64,000 nt of DNA from Splendidivirga corallicola (GCA_030442035.1 JAUJEA010000006.1:124001-188000); one strand, 5' to 3'; positions 25,729-36,103 are shown, counted from the stretch's first letter. A program made the numbers and translations. Notes: generated by a model from the sequence alone, not told the origin.

Positions 25729-26751
25729 TCAATGCAACAATTTAAATATGAGCTCTTTTAATATCTGACCTTCCGCAGCACTATTGTTCTGAATACCCTT
25801 GGAATACATATCAGCTTTCCTTAAATGATGAACATTTTCGATCACCTTTTGTAAAGAATAATTCCTTAATGCCATCTTATATTCTTTCACAAAATAAGGA
25901 TTCACCTTAAGCACAGAGGCCAGATTCTTATCTGACTTGTCCTTTGCATGATGTCCAAGAAGTAATTTGCTGTAAAAAGAAAATAATGCAGCCACGATAG
26001 GTATTAAAGGATTACTCTTTGGATTGGCCTCAAAGTAATTAACAATTTTATTAGCCTTTACTACATTTCTTTCTACCAATGACTTTTGTAGCTCGAATAC
26101 ATTGTATTCCTTGCTCACGCCAATGTGCTTTTCAACCATGGCTTCGTCGATCGCAGAACCACTGTTATAATTAATAAGCATCTTATCAATCTCATTGGTG
26201 ATCCTTTCCAGATTATTCCCGACAAATTCAGCAATCATATGGGTAGATTTAGTATTGATACCAAAACCTTTTTCTCTCACATATCCTGCTACCCAGTCAG
26301 GAACCTGATTATCATATAACTTTTTAGTATTGACTAATATGGCCTGTTTATCCAATAATTTACTGATGGGTTTTCGACCATCAATACTTTTATATTTGTG
26401 GCAAAAAACAAGGATCGTAGTAGGCAATGGTTGGTTTAGATAAGCTTCCAATTGTTTTACGCCAGCCTCTCTTCCAATGTCTTGGATCTCCTGCGCCTCC
26501 TTTACAATCACCACCTGCCTTTGGGCCATCATTGGAAATCTTCTGGCGTTGGTAATAACAGCATTCATGTCCACATCCTTGCCATACATGATCATTTGAT
26601 TGAATCCCTTTTCTGATTCTTCCAGAGCATTTTTCTCTATATAATTGGAAATGAGATCTATGTAATAAGGTTCATCACCTTGCAAGAAATAGATGGGTGC
26701 GTATTTGTTGTTTTTCAGGTCAGCTAAAACAGAATCAGGAGTTTGTGCCAT
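25729..26751 (-). CDS. holA: DNA polymerase III delta subunit
   Basis: The 340-residue length fits HolA. The N-terminal ATPase-like domain starts ADLKNNKYAPIYFLQGDEPYYIDLI (in part) and contains RRFPMMAQRQVVIVKEAQ; the middle has RITNEIDKMLINY and the C-terminal collar domain has FELQKSLVERNVVKANKIV and NPYFVKEYKMAL. The delta subunit opens the beta clamp as part of the clamp loader. The gene is separate from the TPR gene by 170 bases and is probably transcribed on its own. Confidence 0.94.
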   Translation of the reverse strand: MAQTPDSVLADLKNNKYAPIYFLQGDEPYYIDLISNYIEKNALEESEKGFNQMIMYGKDVDMNAVITNARRFPMMAQRQVVIVKEAQEIQDIGREAGVKQLEAYLNQPLPTTILVFCHKYKSIDGRKPISKLLDKQAILVNTKKLYDNQVPDWVAGYVREKGFGINTKSTHMIAEFVGNNLERITNEIDKMLINYNSGSAIDEAMVEKHIGVSKEYNVFELQKSLVERNVVKANKIVNYFEANPKSNPLIPIVAALFSFYSKLLLGHHAKDKSDKNLASVLKVNPYFVKEYKMALRNYSLQKVIENVHHLRKADMYSKGIQNNSAAEGQILKELIFKLLH

Positions 26752-26898
26752 TCAATAAGGGTAATTAATAAATTACAGCCGCTAATATAACACGTTTAAG
26801 TATTATGATAGGTACATTTCAGCACTGAAATTAGGGCGAATATTTTATTTCTACCGGTGGGCGGCATAATATAAAATCGATACCAATTGTAAAGGGGA

Positions 26899-29604
26899 TT
26901 ACTGACTTCTCTGAGGAAGCTTAATAACAAAGGTGGTTCCCATATTCACTTCGCTGGTCAGGGATATTTTTCCACCTAGTTTTTCAACGGCATTTTTCAA
27001 AATATACAAACCCAGTCCGGATCCAACCCCGAAATCATTAGCCCTGAAAAACATATTGAAGACTTCAGATTGTACCTCCTGAGGAATTCCAATTCCCTCA
27101 TCCTCCACCTTGATCCATAGTTGTTCGGTTTCATGATATTTTATTTCGACGTTAACCTCACACTTGGTTCTGGGTTTTGAATATTTGATAGCATTTTCAA
27201 TGAGATTCTGCAAAATAGTGGTAATAAGGCCTTTATCACTTACAAAATCATTTTCCAGATCAATGTTGAGACCAAAGGAAACAAATTCAAAATTTGGAAG
27301 ATTTGTAAAGGAGTTAATACAACTATCAATGATCTCCTTAAAATCAATCGGCTCGCTTCCAACATCCACTTCTTTGATCCGGGTAAGTTGAATCAATGTG
27401 ATGATGATATTATTGAGGCGATCAATTTGTCTGTTATATAAATCGAAGTATTTTAAGGCATCGGTATCCTTTACCTCATTTTTAACGACATTATATAATC
27501 CGAGCAAAGAAGTCACGGGGCCCCTCAAATCATGGGATGCTTTGTATACAAAGGTATCCAGCTCATTATTTTTGTATTTCAGGTCCTGCTCAATTTTCTT
27601 TTGATTGGATATGTCCCTGATAATACTCGAATAATATTCTACTTCCCCATCAGGTGTTTTGTGAGAAAGAATTACCTGTGAAACAGTGATCAGCTCCTTA
27701 TCATATCTTTGGATAATGTTCTCACCATTCCAAATTCCATTTTCAGCTGCTGCAGGAATAGCCACTTCCCTGGTGAGCTTGGCTGAATGCTCCGATTGTA
27801 ATATCTTGATTGGGAATCCCTGAACATCATCTTCAGGGCTAAAACCATAAAAATCCCTGGCTGCCTGATTGATATATATAAGATTCAGATTCTTATCCAG
27901 GATGACCACAATATCAGAGGTGGCTTCAATAATTGCTGAAAAACGTTCTTTTTCTGCGACAGCTTTACGTATATCGGTAATATCCTGAATGGTTCCATAA
28001 TGCTTGATATGATTACCAAAATCGTCTTTTTGAACCTTGATACTCACATAGATATTTCGAATCTCGCCATCATCTCGCTGTATACGATATTCCACGAAAT
28101 CAATGTATTCTTTTTCTTTTGATTTCATGGCACGATCCAAAGCAATATAATAGGCATGGAGATCATCCGGGTAAATAATGCTGATATAATCCTGTACATC
28201 TACAATGTTTCCATCCTGAATGGGAAAATCATCACCCACCATTTTCGAGAAATTATCTCCCATCTTGAACTTCTCGGATTTCATGTCAAGTTCCCAGGTG
28301 TATAAATTGGCAATTGACAATGCATCCGACAGTTGTTCTTTACTCTTACTCAACTCATTTTCAATGATCTGGATCTCAGTAATATCCTGAATAGTTCCGT
28401 AATGCTTTAATTGATTCCCCTTCTCATCCAACATGATCTTAGTTGTCACATAGAGCGTTCGAATACTTTCGTCGGGCCTGACAATTCGATACTCCACATG
28501 ATCCACATATCTTCTTGATTTGGATTTAAGTGCTTTACTGTATGATTCATCATAAATCGTGATGTCCTCAGGGTGTACGTATTTTCGAAAATCATCCTTT
28601 AGAATAATCTTTTCAAGGCCTTTTTTTGACTTCCCTTCAATTCCCAGAATTTCGTCTATACTGGCACCAAAGGTTATTTCCGGACTATTAATATCAGATT
28701 CCCATGTTGCAGTATTGGTTAACTTTAAAGCATCGTGCAACTTTTCCTTACTCCTCTGCAGGGCCAATTCTTTTTGTTCGAAACGCTTTTCCAGTTTCAG
28801 CTTGAAGAGTTCAATATCTGAAGTAATATCGGAAAGCCCGGTAACATCCTGAATAGTACCATAGGGATAGGATTTTCCCTCTCTGTTTTTGCCCAGTTTT
28901 ATACTTAGCTTGAATCTGGAAACATGGTTACTTTTCCTTTTAACACCAAATTCAAACTCGTCCTGATAGGTATCTTCCTGTGTTTTTAGTGCTACTTGAA
29001 AAGCTCTTTCAATGTGGTTCCTGTCTTCCTTGAGCACAAAACTATTGATGAATTCATCAAGGCCAATTCTCTTATTGGAATTAGAATAATTCAGTTCCAA
29101 TAAATCAGCTAATTTCTTATTTAGAAGGATGTCCCTTGTCTGAACATCCACTTCCCAAAAAGCCAATTGAGAAATTCGCTGCGCTTCCTTGAGTTGCTTT
29201 TCCTTTTTGGCCAGCTTAGCTTCTGATTGTTTATATTTTGTAATGTCCCTCCAGACAGAAAACAAAAAGGATCTGTTATCAGCGGTGTAACGGGTATTGG
29301 TCAACTCAGCCCAGAAAAAAGACCGGGAGGTGATAAAGAGAAATTCCAGCTTTTCGGCAGTATTACCGTTTACTCTTGCAATAAATTCATCAAAGGTATA
29401 TTCCTGCCCTTTGCCGTCTTTTATGATTTTAAAAATGTTGGGGGAATCCAGTTCTTCATCAACCTCCAAACATAGTAGCTTAATTCCAGATTGGTTAGCT
29501 TCGATGATTTTATCATCATCTATGATAAAAATGGCGTCTTTTGAGTTGTCAAAGAAAAAAGACGTAGTGATAAGTGGGCTGCTTGTTATAAGGTTTTCAG
29601 ACAT
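26899..29604 (-). CDS. Multi-PAS sensor histidine kinase
   Basis: From ATG 29604 (MSENLITSS) the kinase has 901 residues. It has an N-terminal PAS (SKDAIFIIDDDKIIEAN) followed by further PAS/PAC units in which EYRIV(R)PDE and HYGTIQDITEI motifs recur, and another PAS (IVVILDKNLNLIYINQAARDFYG). The HisKA domain has the phosphoacceptor in ASHDLRGPVTSLLGLY. The HATPase domain has LIENAIKYSK, VEDEGIGIPQEV and GSGLGLYILKNAVEKLGG. No membrane helix is seen, so it senses inside the cell. No response regulator lies beside it. ATG 29637 would add 11 residues. Confidence 0.92.
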   Translation of the reverse strand: MSENLITSSPLITTSFFFDNSKDAIFIIDDDKIIEANQSGIKLLCLEVDEELDSPNIFKIIKDGKGQEYTFDEFIARVNGNTAEKLEFLFITSRSFFWAELTNTRYTADNRSFLFSVWRDITKYKQSEAKLAKKEKQLKEAQRISQLAFWEVDVQTRDILLNKKLADLLELNYSNSNKRIGLDEFINSFVLKEDRNHIERAFQVALKTQEDTYQDEFEFGVKRKSNHVSRFKLSIKLGKNREGKSYPYGTIQDVTGLSDITSDIELFKLKLEKRFEQKELALQRSKEKLHDALKLTNTATWESDINSPEITFGASIDEILGIEGKSKKGLEKIILKDDFRKYVHPEDITIYDESYSKALKSKSRRYVDHVEYRIVRPDESIRTLYVTTKIMLDEKGNQLKHYGTIQDITEIQIIENELSKSKEQLSDALSIANLYTWELDMKSEKFKMGDNFSKMVGDDFPIQDGNIVDVQDYISIIYPDDLHAYYIALDRAMKSKEKEYIDFVEYRIQRDDGEIRNIYVSIKVQKDDFGNHIKHYGTIQDITDIRKAVAEKERFSAIIEATSDIVVILDKNLNLIYINQAARDFYGFSPEDDVQGFPIKILQSEHSAKLTREVAIPAAAENGIWNGENIIQRYDKELITVSQVILSHKTPDGEVEYYSSIIRDISNQKKIEQDLKYKNNELDTFVYKASHDLRGPVTSLLGLYNVVKNEVKDTDALKYFDLYNRQIDRLNNIIITLIQLTRIKEVDVGSEPIDFKEIIDSCINSFTNLPNFEFVSFGLNIDLENDFVSDKGLITTILQNLIENAIKYSKPRTKCEVNVEIKYHETEQLWIKVEDEGIGIPQEVQSEVFNMFFRANDFGVGSGLGLYILKNAVEKLGGKISLTSEVNMGTTFVIKLPQRSQ

Positions 29605-30366
29605 AGTACTAGAGTCAAAAATATAAATAATGTTCAAAAATTATCATGTGATTTTTGCCACCAGCCAACATGTATGATTAATTCCTATAATTAAATTTTT
29701 TTAAACTTGTCCTCTAAGAACAATGCAAAAATAAAAGAGGTGAGTGCAATTTGAGCAGTTGGAATTATGATTAAATTTTACCTTTTATCACACTAAAAGT
29801 GTTACTTTTTATAAATCACATAAAGCTCACAAAAACTTTAGGTTATGATAAAATGATTGCCTGAAATTTAAAATAAAAACATTGACTAACGTAAACCGAG
29901 CTATTCAATTCTTTTTTCTCTATTTCTCAATTACTTGTCAGAGGTAAGATAACGGTCGACATTTTTAAATAAAAAATCAAATGTAATGTTGTTGCATTGT
30001 TTTTATTTTTTTGTCAAAAAACCTGAACCGACACTAAATATTCTGTTCATGACGCCTTAAACAAAAGGTAATACCTTAACTGCGCTTTCCATCAGAATTA
30101 TTAGATTTTTCCAATAAAATTTTTTGACATCCATTTATCCTCTATCTATTATTTTTCAGACTTATGCCTTGCTTTATCGTGCATAATTTGATAATGTCTC
30201 GACAATTTAAAAATCCAACCAGATATTCGTTATTTCTAATCTTATAATTTGGAGGTATTTATTACAAGATGAAATTTTCTATGTTTTTGGTCATAACATC
30301 CTGGGGTAATGAACTAAATTTACGCCTTAACGCAATTACCACACGTTGAAATCAGGATACTAAAGC
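29605..30366. other. Divergent intergenic region, 760 bp
   Basis: A very AT-rich stretch separates the divergently transcribed PAS kinase and MBOAT genes and must hold their promoters. I see no gene, no strong hairpin and no clear match to the Bacteroidota TAnnTTTG promoter element near either start. Its length is unusual for this compact window. Confidence 0.5.
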
Positions 30367-31788
30367 ATGCTTTTCAATTCAATTGCCTTTCTAGTTTTTT
30401 TGCCGGTTGTCTTTATCCTCTATTGGTTTATTGTCAATAAAAACCTAAAAGTACAGAACTTCTTTCTGGTAGTCGCCAGCTATGTATTTTACGGGTGGTG
30501 GGATTGGAGATTTCTATCCCTCATCGTGATCAGTTCGTCCATAGATTTTATAGTTGGTCAATTTTTAGGTAAGGAAGAAAGGAAAAACAAAAGAAAGTTA
30601 CTATTAAGTATAAGCATCCTGGCCAATCTGGGATTCCTTGGGTTCTTTAAATACTTTAATTTTTTTGTTGAATCCCTGCGATCCTCCCTCGAAACAATTG
30701 GTGTACATGCAGAACTAACAACCCTTCACATAATTCTTCCGGTGGGTATTAGTTTCTATACTTTCCAGACGATGAGCTACACCATTGATCTGTACAAAAG
30801 AAAAATTGAGCCTTGTCATGATTGGATGGCTTTCTTTGCCTTTGTCAGCTTCTTTCCCCAATTAGTAGCCGGACCCATTGAGAGGGCCAAACATTTATTA
30901 CCACAGTTCTATAAAATAAGACGTTTTGATTATTCCAGAGCAGTAACCGGTTCAAGATTAATTCTCTGGGGAATGTTTAAGAAAATCGTTATTGCAGACC
31001 GGTTGGCAGAATATGTTAATCTTGTATATAATCACCCACAAGACCATCAGGGGATTACGGTAATATTGGCCACGATCTTTTTTGCTTTTCAGATCTATTG
31101 TGATTTTTCGGGGTATTCGGATATTGCCATAGGTGTGGCAAGGCTCTTTGGATTTGACCTAATGACCAATTTCAGGACACCATATTTCTCAGCTTCCATC
31201 AAGGAATTCTGGAGCAGATGGCATATCTCACTATCTACCTGGTTTCGGGATTATGTTTATATTCCTTTGGGTGGGAACAGAGCCAGCACTCCCAGGTGGA
31301 TATACAATCTCATGATGACTTTTCTTGTTTCCGGGCTTTGGCATGGCGCGAATTGGACTTTTGTGATTTGGGGATTTATACACGGTTCCATTAATGCCAT
31401 AGAAGCCTTGTGGTCGAAATACAAGCCGTTCAATTTGCGACTACCCCATTTGATTCGGGTATTCATAACATTTACCATTGTTTGTTTTGCCTGGATCTTT
31501 TTTAGGGCCAATCATGTTCAGGATGCATTTCTTTTAATTCAAAATGCATTCAATATTTCTTTTGATTGGGATTCCATTAAGCTGATTGCTGTCTTTAATT
31601 TCATGATCTTATTATTATTAATATCATTACTCATCTTTGTAGAACTGGTCATGCAATCTGATTTTATCAAAAGAAAAGTCTTTGTCTATCAACCGGTTCG
31701 TTATTTAGCTTACTCTATGGTCATTATGATCATGGCGCTTTTGGGAGTCTTTCAAAACGAACAGGATTTTATTTATTTTCAATTTTAA
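30367..31788 (+). CDS. MBOAT family O-acyltransferase (AlgI/DltB-like)
   Basis: A 473-residue polytopic membrane protein starting MLFNSIAFLVFLPVVFILYW. It has the MBOAT landmarks: SYVFYGWWDWRF, PVGISFYTFQTMSYTIDLY, FFPQLVAGPIERA, FWSRWHISLSTWFRDYVYIPLGGNR and the catalytic His in SGLWHGANWTFVIWG. Such enzymes move acyl (often acetyl) groups across the inner membrane onto exopolysaccharide or other surface glycans. The gene after it encodes an SGNH-like protein, the usual periplasmic partner. Confidence 0.94.
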   Translation: MLFNSIAFLVFLPVVFILYWFIVNKNLKVQNFFLVVASYVFYGWWDWRFLSLIVISSSIDFIVGQFLGKEERKNKRKLLLSISILANLGFLGFFKYFNFFVESLRSSLETIGVHAELTTLHIILPVGISFYTFQTMSYTIDLYKRKIEPCHDWMAFFAFVSFFPQLVAGPIERAKHLLPQFYKIRRFDYSRAVTGSRLILWGMFKKIVIADRLAEYVNLVYNHPQDHQGITVILATIFFAFQIYCDFSGYSDIAIGVARLFGFDLMTNFRTPYFSASIKEFWSRWHISLSTWFRDYVYIPLGGNRASTPRWIYNLMMTFLVSGLWHGANWTFVIWGFIHGSINAIEALWSKYKPFNLRLPHLIRVFITFTIVCFAWIFFRANHVQDAFLLIQNAFNISFDWDSIKLIAVFNFMILLLLISLLIFVELVMQSDFIKRKVFVYQPVRYLAYSMVIMIMALLGVFQNEQDFIYFQF

Positions 31789-31854
31789 TAATGGACGGAT
31801 CTCAAAAGTATTTCTATGATTTAAAAACAAGAAGTAAAGGTATACAATGAATAA

Positions 31855-31980
31855 AAGAAGGAAAATCGTTTTCAGGGAATCACAGATTTTAAACACATGA
31901 AACAGGCCATGCCTGAGATTGTTGTTGAGATACACGAGAGCATGATGAAACGTAAAGCACACATTCTCAACAGCCCATAA
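31855..31980 (+). pseudogene. Short open stretch, possible gene remnant
   Basis: Between the MBOAT and SGNH genes a 41-codon open stretch ends at TAA 31978-31980; from an internal ATG at 31897 it would give a 27-residue peptide (MKQAMPEIVVEIHESMMKRK then seven residues). The composition is protein-like and amphipathic, unlike random AT-rich DNA, but no family is recognised. It may be a decayed gene end or a small peptide gene. Confidence 0.25.
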
Positions 31981-31992
31981 ATTTTGAAACAC

Positions 31993-32922
31993 ATGAAGAG
32001 TTATTTCATAAAATTTTTGATGCTCTTACTTATCGTTACGGCGATTGCTTATGTCATCGATATGTATTTGACCCATGAGTTCAATAAATCCAACTATTAC
32101 AAACCCCTGTGGGTAGATAAATTTAAAAACGAAAACTTCGATTTTATTCTTTTAGGCAACTCCAGGGTTTACTCCACTATAGATGTTGAAAAACTGGAAA
32201 AAGCCACTGGATTAAAAGGACTCAACCTTGGTTTGGACGGAAGTAATTTCGCCTCCCAACTGTTAATGCTGAAAATTTTCTTAGAGAACCGCAATACCAC
32301 CAAACGAATACTTTTTCAGGTCGATCCCGTGGTGTATAACAACTATGGAGAAGATGAATTTTCAACTTATACATTTTATCCCTTGTTGAAGCGTGATTAT
32401 GTTTTTGAGCACCAAAAACAATTTGGGTTTAAATACTATTTATTAAGATACATACCCATGCTTCGTTATGCCATGTTCAATTTTAAATGGAGTCCTGAAA
32501 ATTTCACCAAATTAAAACTTAATAGCTGGAAGCCTCCATTCGATTCACATGGTAGTTTAATACATGATGAGAACTTTAAAGGCCCGAAGCTGCAGAACTT
32601 TCTGGCAGAGGAGTTTTTTGAGAACAAGTATTTCAACCAAATTATAACATTGTCCAAAAAGCAAAATATACCAATAACTCTCTTCACAGCGCCTTATATA
32701 GCTTACAATGAAAAGTCAGGTAAAGTGATGCAATTGTTCGATCAATTCATTGATAAAAAGGGAATGGAATATCACAATTATCACAATATGTTTCAGGGAA
32801 ACTATGATTTATTTTACGACAATAATCACATCAATGCCAAAGGGGTTGCCCTATTTAATCAACACATTGCCACCTTATTGACACCTAAGAGAAGTCAGAA
32901 TTTATCTGCGACCAATCCGTAG
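31993..32922 (+). CDS. SGNH-hydrolase-like partner of MBOAT
   Basis: Starting at ATG 31993 it has 309 residues. A single N-terminal membrane helix (FLMLLLIVTAIAYVIDMYL) anchors a periplasmic domain. LLGNSRVYSTID carries the SGNH block I (Asn-Ser) and YDNNHINAKGVALF carries the block V Asp/His pair. It therefore looks like the extracytoplasmic acetyltransferase or esterase that works with the MBOAT encoded 200 bases upstream in O-acetylation of a surface polymer. A TTG at 31984 could add three residues. Confidence 0.8.
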   Translation: MKSYFIKFLMLLLIVTAIAYVIDMYLTHEFNKSNYYKPLWVDKFKNENFDFILLGNSRVYSTIDVEKLEKATGLKGLNLGLDGSNFASQLLMLKIFLENRNTTKRILFQVDPVVYNNYGEDEFSTYTFYPLLKRDYVFEHQKQFGFKYYLLRYIPMLRYAMFNFKWSPENFTKLKLNSWKPPFDSHGSLIHDENFKGPKLQNFLAEEFFENKYFNQIITLSKKQNIPITLFTAPYIAYNEKSGKVMQLFDQFIDKKGMEYHNYHNMFQGNYDLFYDNNHINAKGVALFNQHIATLLTPKRSQNLSATNP

Positions 32923-32939
32923 AATTGATTTCGATCCTT

Positions 32940-33064
32940 GGTGTCAGACATTTCTCAAATGTCAGACACCTACGCCACATCACGTTTCCATTAATCAAAC
33001 AGTAAAATTAATTGCTTCAAGCTTTAGCTTGAGCATTAAATTAAAATCCAAATGGGCTTTAGCC
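32940..33064. repeat. Cluster of short intergenic palindromes
   Basis: Positions 32940-32970 form a 14-bp hairpin (ggtgtcagacattt/aaatgtcagacacc, one mismatch, 3-nt loop). At 33017-33032 there is a perfect 7-bp palindrome, tcaagct-tt-agcttga, and at 33053-33066 a shorter one around gggctttagcc. They lie between convergent genes and may act as a bidirectional terminator or be REP-type repeats; no T-run follows. Confidence 0.6.
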
Positions 33065-33095
33065 AAATTGGTTAGGTGGTTTTGGAAAAATCAAG

Positions 33096-35768
33096 TCATT
33101 CCTCTTTCAAGGTAACCGCAGGGTTGGTCTTTATAACTTTCAAAGTATATCCCAATGTGGTGATTAAAATGATCCCCATCACAACAAAGAACGGGACGAG
33201 ATAGAAACCAAGATGCACGGTGATCCTGTTTTGGTAGTTGTCCAACCATTGTTGCATCAATATCATAATAAGCGGTACGGTGAGTACAAAGGAAACAATC
33301 CCGACCAGTACATATTCTTTATTTAAGATCACGAAAAGCTGACTATTCGCTGCACCCAGCACTTTCCTGATGCTAACTTCCTTCAGCTTTTGATTCATCA
33401 AGTGAGAGGATAATCCGATGAGTCCCAAACAGGCGATAATTAGTGCCACCAGCGTAAAGGAGGTAAACAGGTTACGAAAACGTTGTTCACTGGTATATTG
33501 CGCCTGAAATATATCATCCACATAACGGCTTTGATAAGGTGAATCGGGAAAAATATTTTTATAGGCTGCCTCAATGGATACTGCTACATGGTTTAGCTCA
33601 CTTGTTGCTACCTTGACCGATAGATAATTCCCGGTATTGGCTGTATCCAGTTGAAAAGTCATTGGTTCAAAAGCAAACTGAACACCTCTTTGATAAAAGT
33701 TGCTCACAACCCCAACAATTTTAAAGGATCCGTCTGTAAAGTGAATCTCCTCATCAAGTGCTGCTTGGGGTGACTCGAATCCTAAATTTTTCACTGTCAG
33801 TTCGTTGACGATCAACGCTGTTCTATCCGTTTCAAAATCACGATCGAAATTCCTACCGGCCAATAACTGTATATCGTAGAGATCCATATAATTATACCCG
33901 ATAAAACCTCTGTGTAAAAACACACCGGCCTCTTCCCCATTTCTGCTTTCAGTTGAGCCTCTCCAAATATTCTCAATTCCGGGTACTAAGGAAGAAGTAG
34001 AAACTGTTTGAACACCGGAAATAGCCAGAAGCTCATTTTTCAATGTTTCCATTTTTCCTTCGTAATTATCATTGTTCACTTCATTTACCGGGCCATCTAT
34101 GAGAATAACCCGATCGATATTCACACCTAATTCATGGTCGAGCATAAACTGCATTTGACTTTGGACTACCAGCAAAGAAGCCACCAGGAATATGGAAAAG
34201 ATCAGCTGTACAACTACCAATACCCTTCTCAACATCACTCCTTTGGAGGAAAATCCAAATTTACCTTTCAGCACTTCAATGGTTTCATAATTAGATAAAA
34301 TAAAGGCCGGATAGGCGCCGGACAAAACTGAACCCAATGCAACAATCCCGATTACCAATCCAATGAGTAAATGATTATCCAGGACACTTGTGAAAAACGG
34401 AACATCGGTGATCGATTCCAAAAAAGGGATCAATGGCACAAGTGCGGTAATGGCTAATACAAGTGCCGCTACATTTAAAATAAAGGGTTCCAGCAAAAAC
34501 TGCATGCGCAATTGACTTTTATAAGAACCCATTACCTTACGAATACCTACCTCTTTACCCCTAGTGACAGCCCTGGCTGTGGAAATGTTAACGTAATTGA
34601 TCCAGGCAATCAACAATATGAAAATGCCTATGAGCAAAAATAAAGTGATCACTTTCTTTTCAATGGTTGGGAATGGTTCCATCTCAATACCAGTGGTGGT
34701 ATGAATTTCATTGACGGGCTGTAACCAAATAGCATGTTTTTGATTCAACTGTGCATTGACTGGTGCTCTATTCCTTTCAACAATTTTATTGGCACTTTCT
34801 GTAACCCCATCAATATCTGCACCCTCTGTTAACTTCATATATGTATGGAATGATAACCATCTCCATTTGACCTGGTCGAAAGTAATGGCATTACCAAAAA
34901 TATTTCCCGCCTCCCCGGTATGGATCAAACGGCTCATGGGAAGCATAATAGAAGTTTTAAGATGTGAATTAGCAGGAAAATCTTCGAAAACACCAGCCAC
35001 CTTCATTTCCCAATTTTCACCAAACATATTCTGTATCTCCAGTATTTTGCCCAATGGATCTTCGTCACCAAAATACTTTAGGGCGATGGATTGTGGCAAC
35101 ATGATGACATCAGGATCTTCTAAGTCCTGATAGTTCCCCTGAATGAGGGAAAAACCAAACATTTCAAAGAATTGAGGCGTGGTAAAAATCACATTGTCCT
35201 CCTCATAAACTTCCTGATCTTTCTTGATAATACCGGTCACATTAAAAATATGGGTAGCTTTTTCGATCTCTGCGATCTCATTGCTCATAGCGTCTTTGGC
35301 CGCAAAAAAAGTGGTAGCATGCTGACTTGTATTGGAGCTATTCGTGAAAATATGCGAGACACGATAAAGGTTTTTGGATTGGGAATGGAAGGTATCATAA
35401 CTGCTCTCAAAGTAACAATATTGAAAAATGGCTACGGCCGTGATAAAGCTTACCACCAATCCCAGGAGACTGATGAAAGTATTACGTTTGTTTTTTGTTA
35501 AGTTCCTAATGGAAGACTTAAAATAATTGATCCAAATGTCCATTGATGTGGTATTTTGATTTTTGCCTTGAAAATTCAGTAAGCTGTGATACCTGATAAA
35601 ACCCATGGCAGATAGGACGAATATGCGATTGGCCTGGGCTCTTTTTCCTGTTTGCAAATTATCATGATAGTCCTCCAACAGATCACCATAAATACCATTG
35701 AAAAGGTAAGGGTCCAAAAACCTTTCCAGCAACTTTGTGATCCATTTGGGAGGTGTATCCTGACTCAT
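33096..35768 (-). CDS. FtsX/MacB-like ABC transporter permease with PadR-associated prefix
   Basis: An 890-residue protein. The first 80 residues (PPKWITKLLERFLDPYLFNGIYGDLLEDY in part) form the permease-prefix domain seen in permeases encoded next to PadR regulators. A membrane helix at about 98-120, a MacB-type periplasmic domain and three FtsX helices follow (TLFLLIGIFILLIAWINYVNIS), then a second MacB/FtsX half ending EVSIRKVLGAANSQLFV and a final helix. No ATPase gene is adjacent. Such proteins export lipoproteins or peptides, or transmit force across the envelope. The start overlaps the PadR stop by four bases. Confidence 0.92.
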   Translation of the reverse strand: MSQDTPPKWITKLLERFLDPYLFNGIYGDLLEDYHDNLQTGKRAQANRIFVLSAMGFIRYHSLLNFQGKNQNTTSMDIWINYFKSSIRNLTKNKRNTFISLLGLVVSFITAVAIFQYCYFESSYDTFHSQSKNLYRVSHIFTNSSNTSQHATTFFAAKDAMSNEIAEIEKATHIFNVTGIIKKDQEVYEEDNVIFTTPQFFEMFGFSLIQGNYQDLEDPDVIMLPQSIALKYFGDEDPLGKILEIQNMFGENWEMKVAGVFEDFPANSHLKTSIMLPMSRLIHTGEAGNIFGNAITFDQVKWRWLSFHTYMKLTEGADIDGVTESANKIVERNRAPVNAQLNQKHAIWLQPVNEIHTTTGIEMEPFPTIEKKVITLFLLIGIFILLIAWINYVNISTARAVTRGKEVGIRKVMGSYKSQLRMQFLLEPFILNVAALVLAITALVPLIPFLESITDVPFFTSVLDNHLLIGLVIGIVALGSVLSGAYPAFILSNYETIEVLKGKFGFSSKGVMLRRVLVVVQLIFSIFLVASLLVVQSQMQFMLDHELGVNIDRVILIDGPVNEVNNDNYEGKMETLKNELLAISGVQTVSTSSLVPGIENIWRGSTESRNGEEAGVFLHRGFIGYNYMDLYDIQLLAGRNFDRDFETDRTALIVNELTVKNLGFESPQAALDEEIHFTDGSFKIVGVVSNFYQRGVQFAFEPMTFQLDTANTGNYLSVKVATSELNHVAVSIEAAYKNIFPDSPYQSRYVDDIFQAQYTSEQRFRNLFTSFTLVALIIACLGLIGLSSHLMNQKLKEVSIRKVLGAANSQLFVILNKEYVLVGIVSFVLTVPLIMILMQQWLDNYQNRITVHLGFYLVPFFVVMGIILITTLGYTLKVIKTNPAVTLKEE

Positions 35769-36103
35769 ATGGATTGATTAAATGATAATTTGGGAATGGT
35801 GCTCCAAAGGTTGTTTCTAAGATCCCGCGTATAGCGCATGGCCCTTTCGCCACTTGCTGTAATGGTAAACAATAACTTCGGACGACCACCACGTTCACCG
35901 GTGGCTTGTGAATCATAACGAGAGCTAACAAATCCCTTTAATTCCAATCGATGCAGGGTAGCATGGACGGTACTGATACTAACACTACGCTCGCACTTTG
36001 CTTTAATATAATTCCTTATGGCCAACCCATAAGCATCATCGTCCAGATTGGCGACTACCAGCAGCACTAATTCTTCCAGCTCTCCCAAGTTTGTTCCTTT
36101 CAT
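35765..36103 (-). CDS. PadR family transcriptional repressor
   Basis: The protein has 112 residues when started at ATG 36103 (MKGTNLGELEELVLL), the usual PadR start; ATG 36109 adds two. It has the winged-helix PadR core: DDDAYGLAIRNYIKAK, SVSISTVHATLHRLELKGFV and the wing GGRPKLLFTITASGERA. PadR proteins repress their own operon and release on ligand binding. Its stop overlaps the start of the permease gene (ATGA), so the two are co-transcribed and it likely controls the permease. Confidence 0.94.
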   Translation of the reverse strand: MKGTNLGELEELVLLVVANLDDDAYGLAIRNYIKAKCERSVSISTVHATLHRLELKGFVSSRYDSQATGERGGRPKLLFTITASGERAMRYTRDLRNNLWSTIPKLSFNQSI

